Assembly: GCA_014873095.1 (NCBI GenBank)
Contig: CP050848.1
Location: 3,965,850-4,029,849, forward strand
Reading direction: 5' to 3'
Length of the DNA stretch: 64,000 nt
Origin: Planctomycetales bacterium ZRK34
GTDB lineage: Bacteria > Planctomycetota > Phycisphaerae > Phycisphaerales > Zrk34
Shown here piece after piece: positions 35,146 to 44,183 of the stretch. The first letter of the stretch is position 1; every line of letters begins with the position of its first letter. The position numbers and the translations under genes are program-made. The notes below the pieces were generated by a model. The model saw only the letters and a program-made list of their open reading frames with translations. It was not told where the DNA came from and ran no database searches.

Positions 35146-35457
35146 TCAGTCGAGCTTGGCGAGCAGTTCGCTTTCGCGGAGGATCACGACCTGTTCACCG
35201 TTGATTTCGACTTCGTTGCCGGAGTACTTGCCGTAGACGACGCGGTCGCCGACTTTGACCTCGAGGGCGGTGCGCTCACCGTCATCGTTGACCTTGCCGG
35301 GGCCGGCGGCGATGACCTTGCCGGTCATGGGTTTTTCCTGAGCCGACTCGGGCAGGTAGAGCCCGGACTCGGTACGGGTGGCGGCTTCTTCGGGTTGAAC
35401 AATCACGCGGTCGTTCAGCGGCTTGAGCGTCAGCTTCTTCGCAGTCTTGGTAGCCAT
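35146..35457 (-). CDS. groS: Co-chaperonin GroES
   Basis: Heptameric lid for GroEL, 103 residues. [20 protein letters not shown] and the mobile loop [14 protein letters not shown], followed by [17 protein letters not shown] and [15 protein letters not shown]. The N-terminus has a few extra Lys/Thr residues. Lies between two groEL genes, in the order groEL1-groES-groEL2. No CIRCE element was seen anywhere near. Confidence 0.95.
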   Translation of the reverse strand: MATKTAKKLTLKPLNDRVIVQPEEAATRTESGLYLPESAQEKPMTGKVIAAGPGKVNDDGERTALEVKVGDRVVYGKYSGNEVEINGEQVVILRESELLAKLD

Positions 35458-35518
35458 CTTTGGGTATCTCCGTGCAATACGGTTATTGGTGGATTGAAGT
35501 CTTTGTTGGTTGGTTGAA

Positions 35519-37213
35519 TTACATCATGCCGGGCATGCCCATGCCGCCCATGCCGCCCATACCACCCATGCCGGGCATACCGCCGCCCATGCCGTGGTCG
35601 TGGTGGTCACCGCCGGCTTCGTCTTCGTCGGCAGGGGCTTCGGTGATGATGCAGTCGGCGGTCAGCAGCAGCGTGGCGACCGACGCGGCATTCTCGAGGG
35701 CGACGCGGTCGACCTTGGCCGGGGTGATGATGCCCTTGGCCAGCAGGTCGGTGTATTCGAGCTTCAGGGCGTCGAAGCCGTTGGTGCCCTTGGCCTCGCG
35801 GACCTTGGCGACCACGACGGTGCCCTTGATGCCGGCGTTGTCGGCGATCGTCTGCGTCGGCACACTCAGCGCCTTGGCGACGACTTCGGCGCCGAGCTTC
35901 TCATCGCCGGCAAGCGTCTTGGCGAGCTTTTCGACCTTGTCGATCGAACGGATGAAGCTGACGCCGCCGCCGGGGACGATGCCTTCGGCGACCGCCGCAC
36001 GCGTGGCGTGCAGGGCATCTTCGATGCGGGCCTTCTTCTCTTTCATTTCCGCTTCGGAAGCGGCCCCGACATACACCTGAGCGACGCCGCCGGCGAGCTT
36101 GGCCAGGCGTTCCTGAAGCTTCTCGCGGTCGTAATCGCTGGTGGTGATTTCGATTTCGTTTTTGATCTGCTCGATGCGGCCGCGGATGGCGGACTCTTCA
36201 CCGGCGCCTTCGACGATGGTGGTGTTGTCACCGTCGATCTCGACCTTCTTGGCCAGGCCCAGATGGCCGATCTCGATCTTGTCGAGGTCGACGCCGAGGT
36301 CCTTCATGATGGCGGTGCCGCCGGTGAGGATGGCGATGTCTTCGAGCATGGCCTTGCGGCGTTCACCGTAGCCAGGGGCCTTGACGGCACAAACCTGCAG
36401 CACGCCGCGCAGCTTGTTGATCACCAGCGTCGAAAGCGCTTCGCCTTCGATGTTCTCAGCGATGATCAGCAGGGGCTTGCCGGCCTTCTGAATCTTCTCC
36501 AGCAGCGGCACCAGCTTCTGAGCCGAGTCGATCTTCTCTTCGTGAATGAGCACGAAGCACTTCTCGAGTTCGACCTTCATCTCATCCTGATCGGTGATGA
36601 AGTTCGGCGAGAGGTAGCCACGGTCGAACTGCATGCCTTCGACGACGTCGACGTAGGTTTCCAGGCCCTTGCCTTCGTCGACGGTGATCACGCCGTCCTT
36701 GCCGACCTTCATGAAGGCGTCGGCCATGATCTTGCCGATCTCGGGGTCGTTGTTGGCCGAGATGGAGGCGACGTTGGCGATGTCTTTCTTGCTGGAAGCG
36801 TCGATGGGGGTCGCCAGCTTGTTGATCGATTCGACGGTCGCGCCGACGGCCTGACGCATGCCGCGGACCAGGGCGTTGGCGTCGGACCCGGCGGTGATCA
36901 TCCGCAGGCCTTCACGGAACAGGGCCTCGGCGAGCACGGTCGAAGTCGTCGTGCCGTCGCCGGCCTTGTCGGAGGTTTTCGAGGCGGCTTCCTTCACGAG
37001 CTTGACGCCCATGTTTTCGTTGGAATCGCGCAGTTCGATCTCTTCAGCGACGGTCACGCCGTCCTTGGTCACGTTCGGCGAACCCCAACCCTTGTCGAGG
37101 ACGGCATTGCGGCCGCGGGGCCCGAGAGTGCTCTTGACGGCGTTGGCGAGCTTTTCGACACCCTGCAGCAGGGCTTGACGCGCCTCGGCGTCGAAGGCCA
37201 GTAGCTTGGACAT
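35519..37213 (-). CDS. groL1: Chaperonin GroEL, first copy (GGM and His tail)
   Basis: 60-kDa chaperonin subunit, 564 residues from ATG 37213 (GGAGA upstream; the 22-codon longer frame covers the leader). Conserved: [53 protein letters not shown], and [15 protein letters not shown]. The tail is Met/Gly-rich with His and Asp ([18 protein letters not shown]), the classic GroEL end that groEL2 lacks. It heads the chaperone series and is preceded by a sigma-54-like promoter, so it is not controlled in the CIRCE/HrcA manner. Confidence 0.95.
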   Translation of the reverse strand: MSKLLAFDAEARQALLQGVEKLANAVKSTLGPRGRNAVLDKGWGSPNVTKDGVTVAEEIELRDSNENMGVKLVKEAASKTSDKAGDGTTTSTVLAEALFREGLRMITAGSDANALVRGMRQAVGATVESINKLATPIDASSKKDIANVASISANNDPEIGKIMADAFMKVGKDGVITVDEGKGLETYVDVVEGMQFDRGYLSPNFITDQDEMKVELEKCFVLIHEEKIDSAQKLVPLLEKIQKAGKPLLIIAENIEGEALSTLVINKLRGVLQVCAVKAPGYGERRKAMLEDIAILTGGTAIMKDLGVDLDKIEIGHLGLAKKVEIDGDNTTIVEGAGEESAIRGRIEQIKNEIEITTSDYDREKLQERLAKLAGGVAQVYVGAASEAEMKEKKARIEDALHATRAAVAEGIVPGGGVSFIRSIDKVEKLAKTLAGDEKLGAEVVAKALSVPTQTIADNAGIKGTVVVAKVREAKGTNGFDALKLEYTDLLAKGIITPAKVDRVALENAASVATLLLTADCIITEAPADEDEAGGDHHDHGMGGGMPGMGGMGGMGGMGMPGMM

Positions 37214-37275
37214 ATCTGAGTCTCCGTATGGATAGACAATAAGCGGTAAGTTTGCGTCCCTGTCGCCGGTAGGGG

Positions 37276-37291
37276 GCAAGCCACGTGCCAG
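37276..37291 (-). promoter_or_regulatory. Sigma-54 (-24/-12) promoter of groEL1
   Basis: Minus strand reads CTGGCACGTGGCTTGC. The GG and GC dinucleotides are exactly 10 bases apart, and TGGCACG-N4-TTGC matches the sigma-54 consensus at all its core positions. Transcription would start near 37264, giving a leader of about 50 bases before ATG 37213. Confidence 0.7.
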
Positions 37292-37437
37292 AACTTCCCG
37301 AATCCGACGCTCGTGGCAGGTCTTGCAAGGCTTGTTAAATCAGCGGCTTACGGCCATGGCTGGTTTTGGCTGGGCCGGGCTGACTTTCCGTGGTCTGCCA
37401 CGCTGGCAGGCCGGTGTTTTCAGCCTGCCAAGGGAAG

Positions 37438-37523
37438 TGGTGAAATGGTGATTTGGCGAAGTGGTGATGTGGGGGGGATTCTGTACACCAAATCGCCACT
37501 TCGCCAGATCGCCAAATCACCAA
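37438..37523. repeat. Inverted repeat, GTGATTTGGCGAAGTGG type
   Basis: Left arm GTGGTGAAATGGTGATTTGG then CGAAGTGG; right arm complementary in order through CACTTCGCCAGATCGCCAAA and TCACC. Modular like the ACCNCAGAG elements but of different sequence. It fills the spacer between the TSUP stop and the groEL1 promoter. Confidence 0.75.
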
Positions 37524-38345
37524 TTAAATCGCTGCCATCTTCCACGCCGCGGCGATCATCAGCAGAATGAACACGAAGCGCACCGTCCGCACGGGCAGCA
37601 CATGCGTGAGCTTGCCGCCGATGGTGGCCCCGAAAATGGCGGTCGGCGCCAGCAGGGCGGCGATCATCAGGCTGTCGTGTATCGCCACGCCGTGGGCCGG
37701 GAGCGTGGCGTTTTTGTAGGTGGCTCCGACGATGCTGCTGAAGCACATCACCGCGGCCGAGTTGGCGATGCAGTTGCGCAGGCGGAGGTTCAGGATCACC
37801 TGCTGCAGGGGTGTGGCGATCCCGCCGCCGCCGACGCCGACCAGACCCGCGAAAAAGCCCATGACCGTGCCGACGGTCGCGCTGCGGGGGGTTGTCACGT
37901 AGGTCAGATCCAGCGGGGCGTCGACCGGCCGTGACTGGCGAAACATCCGCCGGATGTTCATCGCGATCACGTAGACCAGGAAGCACGCCATCACGCGACC
38001 CAGCAGGATCGGCCCCTGTGTCCCGGAAAAAGCCGATCGATTCGACACCCAGACCCCCAGCAGAATCGCCGCGATCGCCGCCGGCAGCATCGTGCGGATC
38101 ACCTTTGGCACGATGGCGCCGGCCTGGTAGTGCCGCCACGTCGCCGCCACCGCCACGCAGACGTTCACGATCATCGCCGCCGCCTGATACAGATGCTGAT
38201 TGAACCCCTGGCGGGTCGTCTGCCCGAACAGAATCACCAGCCCGGGGATCATGATGTTGCTGCCGCCGAGCCCGAGCATGCCGCCGATCGTGCCGGCGAT
38301 CAGCCCCAGCCCCGCAATCACCAGGATGGTTCCCACGTCAAACAT
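37524..38345 (-). CDS. TSUP family transporter (sulfite exporter TauE/SafE)
   Basis: Inner-membrane permease of 273 residues with about eight hydrophobic segments. Typical are GLGLIAGTIGGMLGLGGSNI with a Gly-rich loop, GMLGLGGSNIMIPGLVILFG and the second-half counterpart GFFAGLVGVGGGGIATPLQQ. TSUP proteins move sulfur-containing anions such as sulfite or sulfoacetate; in this sulfatase-rich region sulfate or sulfite export is plausible. The start at 38345 is preceded by TACACT with a 6-base gap, suggesting a leaderless transcript; a longer frame of 65 codons runs into the nadB promoter and is rejected. Confidence 0.88.
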   Translation of the reverse strand: MFDVGTILVIAGLGLIAGTIGGMLGLGGSNIMIPGLVILFGQTTRQGFNQHLYQAAAMIVNVCVAVAATWRHYQAGAIVPKVIRTMLPAAIAAILLGVWVSNRSAFSGTQGPILLGRVMACFLVYVIAMNIRRMFRQSRPVDAPLDLTYVTTPRSATVGTVMGFFAGLVGVGGGGIATPLQQVILNLRLRNCIANSAAVMCFSSIVGATYKNATLPAHGVAIHDSLMIAALLAPTAIFGATIGGKLTHVLPVRTVRFVFILLMIAAAWKMAAI

Positions 38346-38351
38346 TCCGCA

Positions 38352-38357
38352 AGTGTA
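38352..38357 (-). promoter_or_regulatory. -10 of the TSUP gene
   Basis: TACACT on the minus strand, 6 bases before the ATG at 38345; no ribosome binding site. Confidence 0.4.
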
Positions 38358-38372
38358 TGCAAATTCTCCCCG

Positions 38373-38401
38373 TTTAGCCGCGAGCCGAAGGCGAGCGCTT
38401 T
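38373..38401. repeat. TTTAGCCGCGA repeat in the nadB-TSUP spacer
   Basis: GTTTAGCCGCGAGCCGAAGG then CGAGCGC, matching the left flank of the fliL terminator at 18540. Confidence 0.5.
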
Positions 38402-38466
38402 CCCTGATTACACCTCCTGAACACCCCGAAGCCCCGCGGCCCGTAGCCTCGATCCTGTAAAACCCA

Positions 38467-38472
38467 TACAAT
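38467..38472 (+). promoter_or_regulatory. -10 of nadB
   Basis: TACAAT, 7 bases before the nadB ATG at 38480; leaderless transcript expected. Confidence 0.45.
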
Positions 38473-38479
38473 TTTGTCC

Positions 38480-40141
38480 ATGCACGAGATTTTTGACGAA
38501 CGCCGCTACCTGATTCCGTTTCGGTCTGCGCTGCTTCCACAGATCTTCACGGATGTGCTGGTCGTGGGCTCGGGCGTCGCCGGGCTGCGGGCGGCGCTGG
38601 CGGCGGCGGAGCATTCCGACGTCATCCTTCTGGCCAAGGCGGCCCTGGATCAGTCCAACACCGCCTGGGCCCAGGGCGGCATCGCCGTCGTGCTCGGTGA
38701 AGACGACTCCATCGACGCCCACGTCAACAACACCCTCGACGCCGGGGCCGGCCTCTGCGATCAACCCGTTGTCCAGCACATCATCAGCGAAGGCCCGCAG
38801 CGCGTGCGCGAGCTGATCGACCTGGGCATGCCCTTCGACCGCACACCCGATGGCAAACTCGCCATGGGCCGCGAAGGCGGACAGACCGCCCACCGCATCC
38901 TCCATGCCGACGGCGACGCCACCGGTATGGCCCTCGCCCACACGCTCATCGAAGCCGTACATAAACACGAACGCATTCGCGTGTTCGATCAGTGCTTCGC
39001 CCTGGACCTGCTGACCGCCGGCGACAACGGCGGCCGCTGCTACGGCGCGATCACCCATCACCCCCGCTACGGCCTGCAGATGATCTGGGCTAAGGCGACC
39101 ATCCTCACCTCCGGCGGGTGCGGGCAGGTCTACCGCGAAACGACCAATCCCCAGGTCGCCACCGGCGACGGCATCGCCATGGCCTACCGCGCCGGGGCGC
39201 GCCTGGCCGACATGGAATTCATGCAGTTCCACCCGACGGTCCTTTACATCGCCGGCGCCAACCGCTCGCTGATCTCAGAAGCCGTGCGCGGCGAAGGGGC
39301 CTACCTCGTCGACAAAACCGGTCAGCGCTTTATGGTCGGTGAACACGAACTCGCCGAACTGGCCCCGCGCGACATCGTCGCCCGCGCCATCCACCGACAA
39401 CTCGGCTCCGGGGTCAACAACAGCGTCTATCTCGATGCCCGCCACCTGGGTCGTGAACACTTCGCCGAGCGCTTCCCGAGCATTATGGAACTGCTGAAAA
39501 AATTCGACATCGATCCCGGCGAGCAGCTCATCCCCATTCGCCCCGCAGCCCACTACATGATCGGCGGCGTCTGGGTCGATCCCGCCGGCCGCACCAGCGT
39601 GCCCGGGCTCTACGCCGCCGGCGAAGTCACCTGCACCGGCCTGCACGGGGCCAACCGCCTGGCGTCCAACAGCCTGCTCGAAGGGCTCGTCTGCGGGGCT
39701 GAGGCCGGGGCCGCCTGTGCGGATGATGTGGCCCAGTCGCCGTCGCTGCCGCTGCGCATCGTCAGCGACATCCGCCCGTCGGATCGCAGCGCCCTGGATC
39801 TGGCCGATGTGCTCTCGACACTGCGGTCGGTGATGTGGCGGCACGTCGGGATCAACCGCACCGGCACCCAACTCCAGGACGTCGCCGACATGTTCGACTT
39901 CTGGGCCCGCTACACCCTCGACAAGATCTTCGACGATCGCGAAGGCTGGCAGACGCAGAACCTCCTGCTGATCGGCGCCCTGATGTCGCGCGCCGCCCTG
40001 TGGCGCACCGAGTCCCGCGGCGCCCATCATCGCATCGATTGCCCCGAGCCCTCGGACGACTTCCGCACCCACGCCGTCTGGCAGCGCGGCTCCACCACCC
40101 CGGAACTGCGCCCCGTCCGCGATGCTGTTCAAACCAGCTAA
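38480..40141 (+). CDS. nadB: L-aspartate oxidase
   Basis: FAD enzyme converting aspartate to iminoaspartate in NAD synthesis. The 553-residue product has the FAD-binding VLVVGSGVAGLRAALAAA near 28-45, SNTAWAQGGIAVVLGEDDS, GGQTAHRILHADGDATG, ILTSGGCGQVYRETTNPQVA, FHPTVLY, AHYMIGGVWVD, and CTGLHGANRLASNSLLEGLV, all family markers. ATG at 38480 follows a -10-like hexamer; no ribosome binding site. nadA and nadC are not adjacent; tatD follows after an inverted repeat. Confidence 0.95.
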   Translation: MHEIFDERRYLIPFRSALLPQIFTDVLVVGSGVAGLRAALAAAEHSDVILLAKAALDQSNTAWAQGGIAVVLGEDDSIDAHVNNTLDAGAGLCDQPVVQHIISEGPQRVRELIDLGMPFDRTPDGKLAMGREGGQTAHRILHADGDATGMALAHTLIEAVHKHERIRVFDQCFALDLLTAGDNGGRCYGAITHHPRYGLQMIWAKATILTSGGCGQVYRETTNPQVATGDGIAMAYRAGARLADMEFMQFHPTVLYIAGANRSLISEAVRGEGAYLVDKTGQRFMVGEHELAELAPRDIVARAIHRQLGSGVNNSVYLDARHLGREHFAERFPSIMELLKKFDIDPGEQLIPIRPAAHYMIGGVWVDPAGRTSVPGLYAAGEVTCTGLHGANRLASNSLLEGLVCGAEAGAACADDVAQSPSLPLRIVSDIRPSDRSALDLADVLSTLRSVMWRHVGINRTGTQLQDVADMFDFWARYTLDKIFDDREGWQTQNLLLIGALMSRAALWRTESRGAHHRIDCPEPSDDFRTHAVWQRGSTTPELRPVRDAVQTS

Positions 40142-40151
40142 AAAGTAGTTC

Positions 40152-40225
40152 ACCACAGAGAATACGGAGGGTTAGAAAGGTGCTTCCCATTTATCTGTCT
40201 CTGTGATCTCTGCGATCTCTGTGGT
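40152..40225. repeat. Dispersed inverted repeat, ACCNCAGAG family, nadB-tatD spacer
   Basis: ACCACAGAGAATACGGAGGG at the left pairs with TCTGTGATCTCTGCGATCTC plus TGTGGT at the right. Confidence 0.85.
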
Positions 40226-40237
40226 AAAACTTCCTGC

Positions 40238-41011
40238 ATGATCGACACGCATTGCCATCTGACGTTTCCGCAGCTCGCCGATCGCGTGGACGAGGTGCTT
40301 GCCGCGGCGGACCAGGCCGGCGTCGAGCGGCTGATCACGATCGGGACCACGCCCGACGATGCCGAGGCCGCCCGCACCATCGCCGAGCGCTACGAGCAGG
40401 TCTACTTCGCCGCGGGCGTTCACCCGCACTACGCGCCGGAAGTTTCGTTTCGTGATCTGCCCCGTATCGCCGAGCTCGTGGCCCACCCCAAGTGCGTCGC
40501 GTTCGGCGAGATGGGCATCGATTATCACTACCCCGATCCGCCGCGGCATATTCAGCATGACCTGTTCAACGCCCAGCTCGAGGTCATCCGTTACAGCGAA
40601 CTCGACAAGCCCATTGTCATCCACTGCCGCAAGGCGGTCGATGATGTGCTCGGGCTCATCGACGCGTCCGGCATCCCCGGCAGCCGATTCGTCTTTCACT
40701 GTTTCACCGAGCCACCGGAAGAAATCCGCAAGGTGCTCGCCATCGGCGCGATGGTCAGCTTCACCGGCATCGTCACATACAAGAATGCTCCCGAGGTGCG
40801 CGAGTCAGCCCTGCTTGTGCCTGACGACCGGATCATGATCGAAACCGATTCGCCGTACCTGACCCCCGAGCCGCACCGCAAGATTCGCCCCAACGAGCCG
40901 CGCTACGTCGCCGACACGGCCGCACACCTCGCCCAACTGCGTGAAACTTCACTCAGCGATTTCGTGAAGCTCACCACAGCCAACGCGAAGCGGTTTTACA
41001 AGATCGATTGA
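40238..41011 (+). CDS. tatD: TatD family metal-dependent hydrolase
   Basis: Metal-dependent nuclease-like hydrolase, cytoplasmic, 257 residues. MIDTHCHL (His5, His7), FAAGVHPHYAPEV, FGEMGIDYHY, VIHCRKAVDDVL, FHCFTEPPEEI, and IETDSPYLTPEPHR give the usual metal ligands in order. The start is 12 bases after the inverted repeat. TatD proteins are implicated in DNA or D-aminoacyl processing; its role here is not specified by context. Confidence 0.93.
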   Translation: MIDTHCHLTFPQLADRVDEVLAAADQAGVERLITIGTTPDDAEAARTIAERYEQVYFAAGVHPHYAPEVSFRDLPRIAELVAHPKCVAFGEMGIDYHYPDPPRHIQHDLFNAQLEVIRYSELDKPIVIHCRKAVDDVLGLIDASGIPGSRFVFHCFTEPPEEIRKVLAIGAMVSFTGIVTYKNAPEVRESALLVPDDRIMIETDSPYLTPEPHRKIRPNEPRYVADTAAHLAQLRETSLSDFVKLTTANAKRFYKID

Positions 41012-41040
41012 TCTGCTGGGGCGTTGAAGATAAGAGAATA

Positions 41041-41130
41041 TTTACCACAGAGGGCACAGAGAGCACAGAGATAGATGAATGGAACATGACTTCCCACGCC
41101 CTCTGTGAACTCTGTGTTCTCTGTGGTTAA
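41041..41130. repeat. Dispersed inverted repeat, ACCNCAGAG family, tatD downstream
   Basis: TTTACCACAGAGGGCACAGA left, and CTCTGTGAACTCTGTGTTCT plus CTGTGGTTAA right. It lies between convergent genes and could terminate both. Confidence 0.85.
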
Positions 41131-41157
41131 CTACTTTATGCTTGGCACACTTTGCGG

Positions 41158-42060
41158 TTAATTCTTCTTCGCGGGGATGTACCACAGCGGGGTTGGGCGT
41201 TTTTCGCTGGTCAGCAGCAGTGATTCGCCATCGGTGTCGTAACAGATCGATTCGCCCTGGCGGCGGCGGGGCATGTCCACGCGGCGGGGTTGCTTTTTGA
41301 ACACATCGGCCCATGTTTCATCGCCGGTGCGCGTCAGCTCGTAGCTTGGGCCGTAGGTGCTGATGATCAGACGTCGGCCGTCGTGGCTCAGGTCGGCGCC
41401 GGTGACCATGTTGATCCATGACTGGCCGATGCGCTTGGCGGTATACATCCGCCGGGCATTTGGGGCTTCATCTTCCGCGGCCGGGGGCGAGAGCGGCAGT
41501 TCGTACACGCCGCACGCGCCGAGGGCGACTTTCTGAATCAACAGCACCTTGCCGGCCGCCGCGTCGACGACGATCGCCTCGCAGTTGGCCGGGCCGTCTT
41601 CATACACGAAGTGAATCAGACGCTCGGGTTTGATCACGGCACGGCGGTGATGGTCGATGTCTTTGACATCGGGCTCGGGCACGAGGATCAGCGTGCCATG
41701 CTGATGGGTCTGCTGGTTGTCGCCGACATCGCCGATCAGCAGGTAGGGCTTGCCGTCGAGTGTGCACGAAGCCATGTCTTCCCAGTCGCGGGCGCGCAGG
41801 CCGACGAGGGTGAACATCGCGCGATCTTCGCCGTTGGGTCCGATCGCGAACAGCACCGGGGCATTGCCCGAATCGTTGTGCGTCCAGTACAGATCACGAT
41901 GGATGCGGCTGACCGCCAGCCCGCTGGACTCATTGATGGCCTTGTTTTCCAGGTCGCCGCGCTTGATCGGCTCGCCGTACTCGATCACCCGCCCGCCTTC
42001 GTCGCCGATCACAATCGCCGCAGCGAGCATCAACACCATCATCATTCGCATCATCATCAT
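41158..42060 (-). CDS. Secreted protein, probable beta-propeller, unknown function
   Basis: Putative exported protein of 300 residues, unrecognised family. A Met-rich hydrophobic start (MMMMRMMMVLMLAAAIVIG) looks like a signal peptide; several adjacent ATGs make the exact start uncertain, and I used 42060. The mature part begins EYGEPIKRGDLENKAINESS and contains short strands with conserved-looking HNDSGNAPVLFAIG, RDWEDMASCTLDGKPYLLIG and DVGDNQQ, suggestive of a beta-propeller. It ends LTSEKRPTPLWYIPAKKN. Close to the next gene on the same strand (13 bases). Confidence 0.7.
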   Translation of the reverse strand: MMMMRMMMVLMLAAAIVIGDEGGRVIEYGEPIKRGDLENKAINESSGLAVSRIHRDLYWTHNDSGNAPVLFAIGPNGEDRAMFTLVGLRARDWEDMASCTLDGKPYLLIGDVGDNQQTHQHGTLILVPEPDVKDIDHHRRAVIKPERLIHFVYEDGPANCEAIVVDAAAGKVLLIQKVALGACGVYELPLSPPAAEDEAPNARRMYTAKRIGQSWINMVTGADLSHDGRRLIISTYGPSYELTRTGDETWADVFKKQPRRVDMPRRRQGESICYDTDGESLLLTSEKRPTPLWYIPAKKN

Positions 42061-42073
42061 GGTCACAACACGC

Positions 42074-42697
42074 TCACGGCGAAATCGGCTGGGCGGGAAA
42101 CACCAGCAAATAGGCTGTCTCGTGGGCCCGGTCATACATCAGCACGCGCTGATAGGCGTCGACCGTCGTGCGGTACACCGCCGGCTGGTCGAGCCCGCCG
42201 ACATCCCACCACGACGGAGCGTGGGCCGGCTCATCCTGATACGTCGCCAGCAGCTTCGAGTTCACATCCGCCGTCACCATCCGATGCAGCTTCACGATCT
42301 TGCTCAGATCGTCCGGCGACACGTGAAACTTCAGCAGGTAGCGATTCTCCGGCCCGTCGTACTCGATGTGTTTCTGCACATCGGCCAACGACGGCGGGGC
42401 AGGGCTGGCGATCACCTTCTTGGTCAGCAGCCACACCGGTGGATCGAACATCATCTTCATCGCGCCCAGCGGCAGACAGAACGCCACCACCATCGCGATC
42501 CCCGGAATCACTTTCCCCCGCAGAAACACAAACGGCCCTTCCTGCAGCAGCGTCGTCAGCCCGATCACGAACAGCGAAAGCAGCAACCCGACAAACACCC
42601 CGAACACCGGCCCCGCATAGATGTCACGAAACAACGCCCCCCCGGCCATCCCGCCAAGTATCGCCGCCGCCAGAATGTACCGTGAACGTTTTTTCAT
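42074..42697 (-). CDS. Membrane protein with extracytoplasmic C-terminus, unknown
   Basis: 207 residues, no recognised family. Three hydrophobic segments occupy the first 90 residues (YILAAAILGGMAGGALFRDI, GPVFGVFVGLLLSLFVIGLT, VIPGIAMVVAFCLPLG), then a soluble domain of about 110 residues ending in YLLVFPAQPISP. Together with the propeller-like protein downstream on the same strand it may form a two-gene envelope operon. An inverted repeat separates it from ruvB upstream. Confidence 0.72.
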   Translation of the reverse strand: MKKRSRYILAAAILGGMAGGALFRDIYAGPVFGVFVGLLLSLFVIGLTTLLQEGPFVFLRGKVIPGIAMVVAFCLPLGAMKMMFDPPVWLLTKKVIASPAPPSLADVQKHIEYDGPENRYLLKFHVSPDDLSKIVKLHRMVTADVNSKLLATYQDEPAHAPSWWDVGGLDQPAVYRTTVDAYQRVLMYDRAHETAYLLVFPAQPISP

Positions 42698-42721
42698 GAT
42701 GGAAATCGTTGAGTGAAGAGA

Positions 42722-42832
42722 TTAACCGCAGAGATCGCAGAGTACACAGAGCCAACGCAGAGTGAGGGTGATTTCATTTTCTATTCAACATCTCTGCATT
42801 TTCTCCGCGTGCTCTGCGGCCTCTGCGGTTAG
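42722..42832. repeat. Dispersed inverted repeat, ACCNCAGAG family, ruvB downstream
   Basis: TTAACCGCAGAGATCGCAGA left, and CTCCGCGTGCTCTGCGGCCT plus CTGCGGTTAG right; about 110 bases, the longest copy. Confidence 0.85.
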
Positions 42833-42839
42833 TTCTTCT

Positions 42840-43883
42840 TCATGATTCACCGGTGAACAGATCGTTGTTGGCATCGTCGAGTGTGATGTTGATGCCGAGG
42901 TGGTCGGCGGCTTTGCGGGTGAGTTGGCGGCCGCGGCGGGTGCGGGCGAGGAAGCCGAGTTGCAGCAGGTAGGGCTCGACCATGTCTTCGAGGGTGCCGG
43001 AGTCTTCGTTGAGCGTGGCGGCGACGGCTTCGAGGCCGACGGGCCCGCCGCGGTAGACCTCGGCGATTGTCTGCAGGTAGCTGCGGTCGAGTTCATCGAG
43101 GCCGAGCGCGTCGACGCCTTCGAGCTTGAGGGCATCGTTGACGGTTTGAGCATTCATGACGCCGCCGGTTTTGATCTGCGCAAAGTCACGCACGCGGCGG
43201 AGCAGTCGATTGGCGACGCGCGGCGTGCCCCGGCTGCGGGCGGCGATCAGGGCGAGCGCGTCATCCTCGGCGTGACCGACCCCGAGCAGGCCGGCGCTGC
43301 GGCGGAGGATATTGAGCAACTCGGGCTCGGTGTAGAACTCGAGGTGGTGGGTGATGCCGAAGCGGCTGCGCATGGGACCGGACAGCAGCCCGGCGCGGGT
43401 GGTGGCGCCGATGAGGCTGAACGGCTGCAGCGGGAGGGTGATGGTTTTGGCGTGCATGCCGGAGTCGACGACGAACTCGACCTTGAAGTCTTCCATCGCG
43501 GAGTAGAGATACTCTTCGAGGGCGACGGGCAGGCGATGGATCTCGTCGATGAACAGCACATCGTGCTTCTGCAGTTTCGTGAGTGTGCCGACGAGATCGG
43601 AGCCCTTGGTCAGGGCTGGGCCGGCGGTGACGGTCAGGTGGGTGCCCATCTCGTTGGCGATGACATGGGAGAGCGTAGTTTTGCCGAGGCCGGGTGGGCC
43701 GTGCAGGAGGACATGCTCCATGGCCTCGCCGCGCTGCTTGGCGGCGGTCAGGGCGATCGACAATTTTTCGATCAGCGAGGCCTGCCCGACGTAATCGCCC
43801 ATGCGCTGGGGACGCAGGGACTGATTGGCGACGTCTTCAACGTCGGAAGCGGGCGCGGCGGAGATGATGCGTTGGCGAGCCAT
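42840..43883 (-). CDS. ruvB: Holliday junction branch migration helicase RuvB
   Basis: Hexameric motor of the RuvABC complex, 347 residues. [13 protein letters not shown], Walker [11 protein letters not shown] (62-70), Walker [13 protein letters not shown], sensor [19 protein letters not shown] with the arginine finger, and the C-terminal [17 protein letters not shown]. ruvA and ruvC are not adjacent. Start ATG 43883; the stop lies 8 bases from the dispersed inverted repeat. Confidence 0.96.
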   Translation of the reverse strand: MARQRIISAAPASDVEDVANQSLRPQRMGDYVGQASLIEKLSIALTAAKQRGEAMEHVLLHGPPGLGKTTLSHVIANEMGTHLTVTAGPALTKGSDLVGTLTKLQKHDVLFIDEIHRLPVALEEYLYSAMEDFKVEFVVDSGMHAKTITLPLQPFSLIGATTRAGLLSGPMRSRFGITHHLEFYTEPELLNILRRSAGLLGVGHAEDDALALIAARSRGTPRVANRLLRRVRDFAQIKTGGVMNAQTVNDALKLEGVDALGLDELDRSYLQTIAEVYRGGPVGLEAVAATLNEDSGTLEDMVEPYLLQLGFLARTRRGRQLTRKAADHLGINITLDDANNDLFTGES

Positions 43884-43926
43884 GCGGAGAGTTTACCCGC
43901 GATGGAGCGATCAGCCCAGCGGCATC

Positions 43927-44056
43927 GAACCGCCAAGGCCACGAGGAAAAACAGTAGACAGGATGAACAGGATGGATGATGGATAAATGCCACTTTCTGA
44001 TCCTGTTGATCCTGTCAATACTCTTCTGTTCGTCTTCCTGGCGCCCTGGTGGTTCA
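43927..44056. repeat. Inverted repeat, AACCGCCAAGG...ACAGGAT type
   Basis: Left arm AACCGCCAAGGCCACGAGGA with ACAGGATGAACAGGATGG further in; right arm is the complement of GAACCACCAGGGCGCCAGGA, with ACAGGATCAACAGGAT. This type of AACCNCCAAGG/ACAGGAT element is familiar from many bacterial genomes. It takes up most of the ruvB-PSD1 spacer. Confidence 0.8.
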
Positions 44057-44183
44057 AAATGAACAATAGTGGTGCAATTTTGCATGACAGCGGGACGTTG
44101 ACAGCAGTAGATCGGCAGTCGGAATAACCTTAAAATATCCGTACCGCCAAGGTAATCGCAGCGCCCCGAAAGGGAACAATCTT

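Noticed and set aside
37214..37440. CIRCE or other HrcA site before groEL1
   Set aside because: No TTAGCACTC-N9-GAGTGCTAA-like sequence; the sigma-54 motif is the best regulatory signal.
41144..41158. Second sigma-54-like motif (TTGGCACACTTTGC)
   Set aside because: GG and GC are only 8 bases apart, not 10, and it lies at the 3' end of convergent genes.
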